Assembly (NCBI GenBank): GCA_964430875.1
Contig: CAYSHP010000069.1
Coordinates: 1 to 13,336, forward strand
Direction of reading: 5' to 3'
DNA from: M55B127 sp035269185
GTDB taxonomy: Bacteria; Bacillota; Halanaerobiia; Halanaerobiales; M55B127
Length of the DNA stretch: 13,336 nt
The notes under the pieces are model-generated. The model did no database searches and was not told the origin of the DNA. It saw only the letters and a list, made by a program, of their open reading frames with translations. Positions within the stretch are counted from its first letter, which is position 1, and every line of letters begins with the position of its first letter. Shown here one piece after another: positions 1-6,526 of this stretch. The position numbers and the translations under genes are program-made.

Positions 1-359
1 TTGGGAAAGGTGGAGAAGTATTTATTTTAGATATGGGCAAACCTGTAAAAATTATAGAGTTAGCCAGAGATCTAATTAAATTATCTGGTTATAAAGAAGG
101 CGTTGATATAGATATAGAAATAACTGGATTGAGACCAGGCGAAAAAATGTATGAAGAAATTTTACTTGATACTGAGGAAGATATATCTACTGAACATGAG
201 AAAATATATATAAGTAATTTAAATTGTTTAAAAGAAAATGAATTTATTGAAAATATAAATAAATTAGAAAATATCGCAGACAAAACTGATAAGAAGAATA
301 TTATAAAAGAGTTAAAAAAGATCGTGAAAGAATATAAACCTAAAAATAATATACATTAG
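1..359 (+). CDS. CapD/FlaA1-like nucleotide-sugar dehydratase/epimerase, C-terminal fragment
   Basis: The frame is open from base 3 and stops at 357-359, so only about the last 118 residues are present; the rest lies upstream of the window. The visible part carries GGEVFILDMGKP close to the left edge, then IIELARDLI and GLRPGEKMYEEILLD. These blocks are typical of the C-terminal end of the extended short-chain dehydrogenase domain in CapD/FlaA1/WbpM-type membrane UDP-sugar 4,6-dehydratases. That family makes UDP-4-keto-6-deoxy sugars for capsule, O-antigen or flagellin glycans. The catalytic Ser/Thr-Met-x3-Lys site and the membrane segments would be upstream and cannot be checked. The tail after GLRPGEK is lysine-rich and ends in the usual way. 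Soluble versus membrane-bound subtype cannot be decided from this piece. Confidence 0.88.
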   Translation, partial: GKGGEVFILDMGKPVKIIELARDLIKLSGYKEGVDIDIEITGLRPGEKMYEEILLDTEEDISTEHEKIYISNLNCLKENEFIENINKLENIADKTDKKNIIKELKKIVKEYKPKNNIH

Positions 360-917
360 AACTTGTTGCGAATTCTAAAATCTTCTTTTAAGTTGTTTTT
401 TGATTAACATTATGGGGTTGGACCGATATCCATAAAAATTAGTATCATTCTGAAGGCTTATAAATAAAAATAAATTTTTAGATAAAAAGTTTAAATATAA
501 TTTGGTTACAATACAAATAGGTTATATTATCAATATTGGGGATTTTTTGAAAGGTAACTTGTATTTTATGAACCAAAAATGAATAGATACTATTACCACC
601 ATGTATTGAGCTAATTTTAATAGACACAATATATCTATGGAATAAGAGACATAATATTTTTTTAGATAAACCTTGGAATAATCCTATATATTTATTTTGG
701 AGCGAAAACAACCTTTTTGGGGGAGACCCATAATTTAATAAAAAAGTATGTGCTAATGTGATTAAACCTCTATAATTTCCATTGGATATCGAGTATTTTT
801 CTTTTCAAACAAAAAATTAGAAGTTCATATAGTTGTTTTAAAAAACTTATAATGTTAAAATATATTTGGAAATTAAATAATAATAAACAAAGAAAAAAAT
901 AAAAAAGTAAAAAAAAT
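360..917. other. AT-rich gene-free stretch, possibly decayed coding DNA
   Basis: No frame on either strand combines a plausible start, a ribosome site and protein-like composition. Short open pieces exist. The best is 587-733 on the plus strand, which reads through DKPWNNPIYLFW before a stop at 731-733. This is reminiscent of the KPW tail of family 8 glycosyltransferases, but it is too short to assign. A weak inverted repeat (AACTT at 361-365 and AAGTT about 26 bases later) precedes a run of T just after the upstream gene and could be a poor terminator. The lack of constraint, beside a polysaccharide gene and a toxin-antitoxin relic, suggests degraded accessory DNA. Confidence 0.4.
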
Positions 918-1067
918 ATGAGGTATAAAAATTTCTGCAATTATATGGATTTAAATTTCTTTTTAGAAGATAATTTAAATAAAAAAAGTGATCTTGTTAT
1001 AAATAAAAATGTAAAAGATGAATTGAAAGAAGAGATATTAGGAAGTGCAAAGTATGGGCAAATCTGA
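918..1067 (+). pseudogene. C-terminal remnant of MntA-like minimal nucleotidyltransferase (MNT antitoxin)
   Basis: This 49-codon open piece reads MRYKNFCNYMDLNFFLEDNL, then NKKSDLVINKNVKDELKEEI, then LGSAKYGQI. It matches the usual C-terminal end of MNT-domain nucleotidyltransferases, whose pattern is a Leu-Glu-Asp-(Leu/Asn)-Leu helix, then K-x-DLV, then L-K-x-x-I-L-x-E-A-x-Y. The catalytic N-terminal part (GSxARG...SDxDL) is absent. An in-frame stop lies at 900-902 and no such motif is readable upstream. The ATG at 918 has no ribosome site in front of it. In intact loci MntA AMPylates and neutralises the HEPN toxin HepT (type VII system). Here the start of a HepT-like frame overlaps the end of this one, as in intact loci. 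I read it as a truncated relic, not an expressed gene. Confidence 0.72.
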
Positions 1068-1095
1068 TGTTTATCTAAAAGATATTTTAAACTAG
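1054..1095 (+). pseudogene. N-terminal remnant of HepT-like (DUF86) HEPN toxin
   Basis: ATG at 1054 opens a 13-codon frame, MGKSDVYLKDILN, ending in TAG at 1093-1095. It overlaps the last 14 bases of the nucleotidyltransferase remnant in another frame. DUF86/HepT proteins commonly begin with a short segment such as MSK-D-x-x-YLEDILEAI, and they commonly start just before the stop of the MNT gene. Sequence and position together make the call. The rest of the protein, including the RX4-6H ribonuclease motif, is gone; nothing HEPN-like is readable up to 1389. A very short piece like this would be unconvincing alone; its context carries the identification. Confidence 0.6.
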
Positions 1096-1329
1096 ATTTA
1101 ATATATAAAAAGTCTTGAGGGTAATATCTTGAGACTTTTATCTTTTATATCCTAAATTTTCATACTTACAAAAAGTATCCAACTAGTTTCTATTAAGAGT
1201 CCTTCACAATTACCTTATTTAGCTTTAATAATTTTATGGGGATCACAATTTTAACAATAATTTGTTAGTAAATACTTTGCTGTGTTGTAAAATAGATTTT
1301 AAAAACTCTTAAAAATATTAGTTTTACTA
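1096..1329. other. Gene-free stretch between the toxin-antitoxin relic and the main operon promoter
   Basis: Apart from the weak hairpin near its left end I see nothing here. There is no open frame with a ribosome site, no strong inverted repeat and no readable remainder of the HEPN gene. It may contain upstream control elements for the promoter at 1330-1358. Confidence 0.4.
1108..1139 (+). terminator. Possible rho-independent terminator after the MntA/HepT relic
   Basis: AAAAGTCT (1108-1115) can pair perfectly with AGACTTTT (1132-1139) around a 16-base loop, followed by the T-rich tract ATCTTTTATAT. The stem is A/T-heavy and the loop is long, so efficiency is doubtful. CTTGAG also occurs twice in the hairpin (1114-1119 and 1128-1133). 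Confidence 0.35.
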
Positions 1330-1358
1330 TTGCTAGAGTCTAATTTAAATATTATACT
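1330..1358 (+). promoter_or_regulatory. Sigma-70/SigA-type promoter for the SEC-C/PRiA4_ORF3 operon
   Basis: TTGCTA (1330-1335) and TATACT (1353-1358) are separated by exactly 17 bases. They match the -35 and -10 consensus at four and five of six positions. A start near 1365 would give a leader of about 25 bases containing the AAAGGATG ribosome site. It is the only convincing promoter found ahead of the eight-gene run. Confidence 0.55.
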
Positions 1359-1389
1359 ATAATTAATACTTCTGAAAGGATGATAATAA

Positions 1390-3216
1390 TTGTCTAATGA
1401 TAATGTAATCAATTTTGATGAATTTTTAAACAATGAAAATAAGGACAATATAAAATTAGATCCAATAAAGTCATATAAGATCCCCAGAAATGAAACATGT
1501 CCATGTGGAAGCGGAAAAAAATATAAAAAATGTTGCGCTAAAGTAACACCTAATAAACCTCTTATATTTTATTTAGATAAACTAAGCCCTTTATTCGATA
1601 ATTTTGGAAATTATAATATTACTGACTTAAAAAAATACTATAAAATAATACAACAGGCCGATAAGGATTATCCAGTAGAACCCCTGTTCACTCAAATGGC
1701 TGGTGTAATTTCTTATCAACTAAATTATATTGAACATTCAGTTCAATATTTGACTAAATATTATAATATAGTAAAAGATGATATTGAAATTGATTTTCTG
1801 TTTTATCTAGTTGATGGCTTAAATAAACTAAATAAATTTGAGAAATCCGAAGAAATCTTAGAAGAATTTATAGACGATTATGATAATTTAGATTTGTTTA
1901 TTTTAATGACTGAAGCCAAATTTGCATTAGGAAAAATAGAACAAGGTTATAAATATGGACTTGCAAGTTATAATAAGACAAACAATGATCTTACTATATT
2001 AAATTTAATATTAAATTCTTTTTTAGAAAATAATATCTATGAAAAAAGTATCCCCATAATTGCAAAAAATTATGACAAATTAATTCAATCAGCCGAAAAC
2101 ACAGAAGTTATAATTTCTTTTGTAGAATCTTTGATTGAAATGGTTTTTTTAAGGGAAGATCCTTCAGCACTTAATAATACCCAAAAGAAAAGATACCTTA
2201 ATAAAATAGTAGATCTGTTAGAAATCACAAGCAATTCTGAAAAGTTAAGTCATAATGATACCAATAAACTTACTGATATTATATCTAACGAATATGACAG
2301 AGCATTTTTATTAACCAGACTATTTTATTCTTTAGAAGAATATGAATGGATTGTAAATAACGAAGATTTTTTAATGAATATTACTAATCATCAAGATATA
2401 TTATTTGATTCGTTAATCTGTGCTAATTTTAAATTAGAAAATTACAGATATATAATTGATAACTTATCTGATGTTTATGAATATAACTTTTTGCATTCTT
2501 CCGACCCATATGCCACTTATGAATATACTAAATACTATATCGTAAGTCTTTATAAAATAAAAGATCATAATAAAATTAAAAAATTACTTTCTTTTTTAAA
2601 TACTAACTTACAAGACAACACGCTCCAACATATTCTTTTAGCATTAGATAATAAAAATTATTTAGATACTTTAGATCTTTTAGAATATCTAAAAACTATT
2701 AATGAAGATAATATGATAAATGAAGAACAATTACTGGAAGTAATAATTGCATTGTTTGACAGAAATATTATGAAATATATAGATAAAGATAATTTAGATA
2801 AAAAATACAAAACTAAGTTAATAAAATATTTAGATGAGTACAGTTCAAATAATAATAGTTCTTTCGTCTACCATTTCACTAATTGGTTATTAAATAAAGC
2901 TGAAAATAATAATAAAGTTTCATTAAAAAAACTGATCAATAAAAAATGTAATCATCTATTTTCTGTAGAATTAAAATATCTTGTTATTTTAAAATACTTA
3001 GATCCACAAATTATAATTAATAATCCTTTAGATACAGAATTTTTACATGAAAAGGAATTAAACTTTTTTAAAACAATTGCTAAATTCATATATGGAGATA
3101 TTAAAGACATTCATCAGTTATTAGCGGCATATCCTCAGTATCATCAAAGAATTAATTCAATTTTAAATGATATATTAACAGACAATGAAAAAGAAACTTT
3201 ATATAATAATTTTTAA
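1390..3216 (+). CDS. SEC-C zinc-motif protein with long helical-repeat region (paralog 1)
   Basis: The 608-residue protein starts at TTG 1390, chosen because AAAGGATG sits about 7 bases upstream and no in-frame ATG occurs before the SEC-C motif. Residues 37-49 are CPCGSGKKYKKCC, a complete C-x-C-x8-C-C zinc-binding SEC-C motif as at the C-terminus of SecA, but here near the N-terminus. The remaining ~550 residues are strongly helical with irregular TPR-like hairpins (for example EKSEEILEEFI, then TEAKFALGKIEQGYKYG). A distinctive block near residues 516-546 contains SVELKYLVILKYLDPQIII. There is no signal peptide or membrane segment, so it is probably cytosolic. It aligns along its whole length with the protein at 6527-8377. 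A PRiA4_ORF3 gene follows 83 bases downstream. SEC-C proteins of this kind have no established function; a protein- or nucleic-acid-binding scaffold is a guess. Confidence 0.85.
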   Translation: MSNDNVINFDEFLNNENKDNIKLDPIKSYKIPRNETCPCGSGKKYKKCCAKVTPNKPLIFYLDKLSPLFDNFGNYNITDLKKYYKIIQQADKDYPVEPLFTQMAGVISYQLNYIEHSVQYLTKYYNIVKDDIEIDFLFYLVDGLNKLNKFEKSEEILEEFIDDYDNLDLFILMTEAKFALGKIEQGYKYGLASYNKTNNDLTILNLILNSFLENNIYEKSIPIIAKNYDKLIQSAENTEVIISFVESLIEMVFLREDPSALNNTQKKRYLNKIVDLLEITSNSEKLSHNDTNKLTDIISNEYDRAFLLTRLFYSLEEYEWIVNNEDFLMNITNHQDILFDSLICANFKLENYRYIIDNLSDVYEYNFLHSSDPYATYEYTKYYIVSLYKIKDHNKIKKLLSFLNTNLQDNTLQHILLALDNKNYLDTLDLLEYLKTINEDNMINEEQLLEVIIALFDRNIMKYIDKDNLDKKYKTKLIKYLDEYSSNNNSSFVYHFTNWLLNKAENNNKVSLKKLINKKCNHLFSVELKYLVILKYLDPQIIINNPLDTEFLHEKELNFFKTIAKFIYGDIKDIHQLLAAYPQYHQRINSILNDILTDNEKETLYNNF

Positions 3217-3299
3217 TTTAGATATCAAAAAATTAAAATTCTGTGATTTAGATAGTGAAATTATTTGACATAACGTAATTAAAAAAGTGAGGAATAATT

Positions 3300-3968
3300 A
3301 TGAAAGCTTATCAAATAAAAATAGAATTTGTTAATTCCAACCCATTAATTTGGAGAAGAGTAATTATGCCCGCCGATGCCACATTTAATAGGTTAAATGA
3401 TGTAATACAAACTGTTACAAACTTTAGAAGTGGTTATCCGTATCATGATTATCATATATATGAATTTGATTTACCGGAAGATAATCTAAAAGTAACAAAT
3501 GATGAAGAAGCTTATGAGGAATATAAACACTTTAAAAATAATAAACAAGAAATGGAAGAAAAAATCAATAATATGCCTGATAAATTTAATGAATTTAAAA
3601 AGAAAACCTTAGAAAATTTAGATACCGAAATTAAAAAACCAAGTTATATTAAGATAGATAAACACCTAAAAAAATATGGTGAAATTGATTATGTCTATGA
3701 TTTTGGCGATTATTGGCAATTGAAAGTTATATTCGAAAAAGAAATAGTAGGTTATGAAAAAGGCTATCCGACCTTAATTGATGGAGCTCACAATGCTCCT
3801 CCTGAAGATGTAGGGGGTCTACCTAGTTTTTATGAATTTTTAGAAAAATATAATAACCCAGACCATCCTGACCATGAATTTATAAAAAAGTGGGCTGATG
3901 ATCAAAATTATAAAGAATTTAATAAAAAAAGGATTAATGAATCTCTAAAATCGATAAAATATAAATAG
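3300..3968 (+). CDS. Plasmid pRiA4b ORF-3-like protein (PRiA4_ORF3 family), paralog 1
   Basis: This 222-residue protein has a GTGAGG ribosome site 7 bases before the ATG. It shows the family blocks in order: LIWRRVIMP (about 16-24), YDFGDYW (133-139), and APPEDVGG (166-173) followed by an acidic/His-rich stretch with DHPDHEFIKKW. The family (Pfam PRiA4_ORF3) is named after an Agrobacterium plasmid ORF, is widespread in bacteria, and has no proven biochemical role. Two positions depart from the usual pattern: the HLHxF block is replaced by YHIYEF, and the His after YDFGDxWxH is replaced (YDFGDYWQLKV). A charged insert (about residues 60-120) makes it longer than its paralog at 5899-6465. It lies between a SEC-C gene and a metal transporter gene, probably in one transcript. 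Cytosolic location is inferred from the lack of export signals. Confidence 0.85.
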   Translation: MKAYQIKIEFVNSNPLIWRRVIMPADATFNRLNDVIQTVTNFRSGYPYHDYHIYEFDLPEDNLKVTNDEEAYEEYKHFKNNKQEMEEKINNMPDKFNEFKKKTLENLDTEIKKPSYIKIDKHLKKYGEIDYVYDFGDYWQLKVIFEKEIVGYEKGYPTLIDGAHNAPPEDVGGLPSFYEFLEKYNNPDHPDHEFIKKWADDQNYKEFNKKRINESLKSIKYK

Positions 3969-3983
3969 TAACGGTAGTAACGG
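3967..3983 (+). repeat. Tandem 8-base repeat AGTAACGG next to the VIT gene ribosome site
   Basis: AGTAACGG occurs twice (3967-3974 and 3976-3983), separated by one T. It overlaps the stop codon of the upstream gene, and its second copy runs into the CGGAGG ribosome site (3981-3986) of the transporter gene. It is probably a small local duplication; a regulatory role is possible but unsupported. Confidence 0.5.
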
Positions 3984-3995
3984 AGGTTATTTCTA

Positions 3996-4862
3996 ATGGA
4001 AAAACATATATTGGATAAGATTACTAAAATGCAGCACGATGAAATAACTGAATACCATATTTATTCTAAATTAGCTGAAAGAACGAAAGATAAAGATAAT
4101 AAGAAGATATTACAAGACATAGCTGAAGACGAACTTCGCCATTATAATTTCTGGAGTGAAAGAACAAAAAAAGATATAAAACCAAAGAAGTGGAAGATCT
4201 ATTTTTATTATTTCATTTCTATAATATTTGGTCTAACCTTCGGAATAAAATTAATGGAAAGAGGAGAAGAGGAAGCACAAGATAAATATCAAGAACTAAT
4301 TGAAAAATTTGACGGCGCTGAAAGAATATTAAATGATGAAGAGGAACATGAACAAGAACTTCTCAATATGTTAGAAGAGGAACGCTTAAATTATATAGGT
4401 TCTGTTGTATTAGGTCTAAATGATGCGTTAGTAGAATTAACTGGTTCTTTAGCAGGTTGGAGTTTTGCATTGAAAAATACACGTTTAATAGCCCTTACAG
4501 GCCTTATTATGGGTATTGCTGCCTCATTATCAATGGGGGCATCAGAATATCTAGCCAAAAAGGCTAATGAAAAAGATGAACATGCTTTTAAATCTTCAAC
4601 ATATACCACTGGAGCATACATTATTACAGTTATTTTATTAATATTACCTTATTTATTATTTGAATCATATATGTATGCATTAGCATTTACTATCTTAGTT
4701 GCCATTGTTGTTATTCTAGTATTTAATTTCTATGTTTCTGTAGCAAAAGATTTAAACTTTAAATCAAGATTCTTTGAAATGGCTGGTATTAGCTTGGGAG
4801 TAGCAGTTTTATCATTTTTAATAGGTGTAGTTGTAAGAACCGTATTTGGAATAGATATTTAA
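3996..4862 (+). CDS. Ferritin-like (rubrerythrin-type) domain fused to VIT1/CCC1 metal transporter
   Basis: This 288-residue two-domain membrane protein has CGGAGG 9 bases before the ATG. Residues 1-130 form a ferritin-like domain with di-metal ligands: E16/E19 in HDEITEY, E46-x-x-H49 in EDELRHY, E91-E93, and E115-x-x-H118 in EEEHEQ. Hydrophobic residues 68-84 may be a membrane hairpin or a helix core. Residues 133-288 are a VIT1/CCC1 domain with GLNDALVELTGSLAGW (D143, E147), MGIAASLSMGASEYLA, and further hydrophobic helices near 205-225, 228-250 and 260-283. The architecture is that of MbfA-type proteins, which bind Fe(II)/Mn(II) at the ferritin-like domain and export it across the cytoplasmic membrane. 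Direction and metal are inferred from the family. It sits 16 bases before the PD40 gene, so the two are very likely co-transcribed. Confidence 0.9.
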   Translation: MEKHILDKITKMQHDEITEYHIYSKLAERTKDKDNKKILQDIAEDELRHYNFWSERTKKDIKPKKWKIYFYYFISIIFGLTFGIKLMERGEEEAQDKYQELIEKFDGAERILNDEEEHEQELLNMLEEERLNYIGSVVLGLNDALVELTGSLAGWSFALKNTRLIALTGLIMGIAASLSMGASEYLAKKANEKDEHAFKSSTYTTGAYIITVILLILPYLLFESYMYALAFTILVAIVVILVFNFYVSVAKDLNFKSRFFEMAGISLGVAVLSFLIGVVVRTVFGIDI

Positions 4863-4878
4863 ATTTGGAGGAAGATAA

Positions 4879-5823
4879 ATGAATGGTTTAAAATTTAGTA
4901 TTATTTTATTAATTGTAGTAGTATTATTTGCAGTTGGGGCTGCATATTTCATAACCCAAGTAGATTATAATAAGCAAGAAGAATTAGCATTAGATAATAC
5001 TTTTGCTAATGAAAAGTTACTATATTCAACTATGGAAAAAGGCTATGAAACTATTGGTATCATAAATATAGATGGTAGTGATGAAATTATCTTATGTGAT
5101 AACCATTTTAATGATGAACAACCGGATTGGTCTCCAGATAATTCCCAAATTGTTTTTATATCTAATAGGAAAAATAAAAAAGAACTATATATTATGGATT
5201 CAGATGGTAGTAATGTACGACAGTTAACTAATATGAATACAATCGTTGATTATCCTGCCTGGTCACCGGATGGTGAAAAAATTGCATTTAGCGCCTGGAA
5301 CAATGAAAAAAAGGATATATATACAATTAATACTGATGGAACTGGACTTAAAAAATTAACGAAAGCAACTGGTAAAATACACAATGAATACCCTAGCTGG
5401 TCACCGGATGGAAGTAAAATAGTATTTAGATCTGATAAAGGTTTGGATGCTGATATCTATATTATGAATAGAGATGGTAGTAATGAAGAAAGATTAATTG
5501 CAAAATCTTTCTTTGATGGAGGTTATACCGATTGGTCACCGGATGGTGAAAAGATCATATTTACCACTCATACAGAAGGAAGTAAAGAACTATACTTATA
5601 CCACATTAAAGATAATAATCTAACCAGGTTGACTGACAATAATATCTATGAAGGTTTTCCTAACTGGTCACCTGATAGTAAAAAAATTGCCTTTATTCGA
5701 TATGACAATAGATTTTTAAGAGAAGAATATGCTGAAATTCATATAATGGATATTGAAACAAAAAAATCAAGGAGAATCACTGATAATAACAAATTAGAAA
5801 ACCATCCCAAATGGTCTAATTGA
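4879..5823 (+). CDS. Membrane-anchored TolB-like PD40 beta-propeller protein
   Basis: This 314-residue protein has GGAGG 7 bases before the ATG. Residues 4-26 are a single hydrophobic segment (IILLIVVVLFAVGAAYF) without a lipobox, so it is an N-terminal anchor with the rest outside the cytoplasm. The body has repeats of the PD40/WD40-like form, with WSPD at the core: PDWSPDNSQIVF, PAWSPDGEKIAF, PSWSPDGSKIVF, TDWSPDGEKIIF, PNWSPDSKKIAF, and a terminal PKWSN. Each is followed by a (L/I)Y-x-(M/I)-(D/N)-x-DG strand. The N-terminal strand LLYSTMEKGYETIGI probably completes the last blade, giving about six blades closed Velcro-style. The TolB C-terminal propeller uses the same repeat, but no TolB N-terminal domain is present and no Tol-Pal genes are near. 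A ligand- or envelope-binding role is inferred. Confidence 0.85.
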   Translation: MNGLKFSIILLIVVVLFAVGAAYFITQVDYNKQEELALDNTFANEKLLYSTMEKGYETIGIINIDGSDEIILCDNHFNDEQPDWSPDNSQIVFISNRKNKKELYIMDSDGSNVRQLTNMNTIVDYPAWSPDGEKIAFSAWNNEKKDIYTINTDGTGLKKLTKATGKIHNEYPSWSPDGSKIVFRSDKGLDADIYIMNRDGSNEERLIAKSFFDGGYTDWSPDGEKIIFTTHTEGSKELYLYHIKDNNLTRLTDNNIYEGFPNWSPDSKKIAFIRYDNRFLREEYAEIHIMDIETKKSRRITDNNKLENHPKWSN

Positions 5824-5898
5824 TTTAATTACAAAAATAAAAATAATTAGTACGTAACTATATAGTAACTAAAAATAACTAAAAAGGAGAATCAACAA

Positions 5899-6465
5899 GT
5901 GGAAAAAAATATTTATAGATTAAAAATAACTATACAATGGTCTGAACCGCAAATATGGAGAGAGGTGTTAATGAAAAAGGATAGTACTTTTAAAAATTTA
6001 CACCAGTTAATCCAAATTATCATGGAATGGGATAATGCGCATTTACATGAATTTCCCCTTGATAATCATAAATATATAGGTGTTAAACCGAAGAATTCAT
6101 TTGGTTTTTCTAATAAAACCTGTATTAAAGAAAATAATGCTGAATTACAAGATTATCTGAAGAAAAAAGGAGATACAATTGAATACCTTTATGATTTTGG
6201 TGATAACTGGCAGCATATAATTGAATTAAAAGAAATTAAGGAAATAGATGATAATAAGAAATATCCAATTTGCATTGATGGTGAGAATGCTGCTCCTATA
6301 GAAGATGTGGGAGGAATCCCCGGCTATTATAATATGATTGAAGCTTTAAATGATACTGAACACCCCCAACATGAGATGTATAAAGAATGGATGGGAGAAA
6401 ATTATGATCCGACCCAATTTGATAAAGAAAAAATCAATCAAATATTAATATTTCTACAGAGATAG
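5899..6465 (+). CDS. Plasmid pRiA4b ORF-3-like protein (PRiA4_ORF3 family), paralog 2
   Basis: The 188-residue protein starts at GTG 5899, with AAGGAGA about 9 bases upstream. It is closer to the family norm than its paralog at 3300: QIWREVLM (18-25), HLHEF (48-52), YDFGDNWQH (98-106) and a conserved acidic block. In that block the usual PPED is PIED (APIEDVGG), so it diverges where paralog 1 is canonical and keeps HLHxF and the W-x-H where paralog 1 does not. The C-terminal part, GYYNMIEALND followed by HPQHEMYKEWMG, matches the same region of paralog 1. No export signal is seen. It is followed after 61 bases by the second SEC-C gene. The molecular role of the family is unknown. Confidence 0.88.
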   Translation: MEKNIYRLKITIQWSEPQIWREVLMKKDSTFKNLHQLIQIIMEWDNAHLHEFPLDNHKYIGVKPKNSFGFSNKTCIKENNAELQDYLKKKGDTIEYLYDFGDNWQHIIELKEIKEIDDNKKYPICIDGENAAPIEDVGGIPGYYNMIEALNDTEHPQHEMYKEWMGENYDPTQFDKEKINQILIFLQR

Positions 6466-6526
6466 TTAAATTTGAAAGTTTTATATTTTAAATAAGCGAT
6501 AAAAAAGTTAGATAAGGAGAAAATTA

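Noticed and set aside
478..711. Minus-strand open frame of 77 codons in the gene-free region
   Set aside because: It opens with TTG directly against a G run with no spacing for a ribosome site, has no recognisable domain, and lies over AT-rich DNA where such frames arise by chance.
3265..3270. Perfect TTGACA ahead of the first PRiA4_ORF3 gene
   Set aside because: At 16-18 bases downstream the sequence is the GTGAGGA ribosome site, with no -10 element, so it is not a convincing promoter.
4391..4621. Minus-strand open frame inside the VIT domain gene
   Set aside because: It is antisense to conserved VIT sequence and has no start signals.
5854..5875. Short repeats of TAACTA and an ACTATATAGT palindrome before the second PRiA4_ORF3 gene
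   Set aside because: The copies are only 6-10 bases, AT-only around the core, and no -35 element lies at the right distance from TATAGT, so neither an operator nor a promoter can be supported.
3300..6465. Reading the PRiA4_ORF3 proteins as transposon resolvase-like or plasmid genes
   Set aside because: The family name comes from a plasmid and an element passenger, but no recombinase residues, inverted repeats or insertion-sequence ends are seen around either gene.
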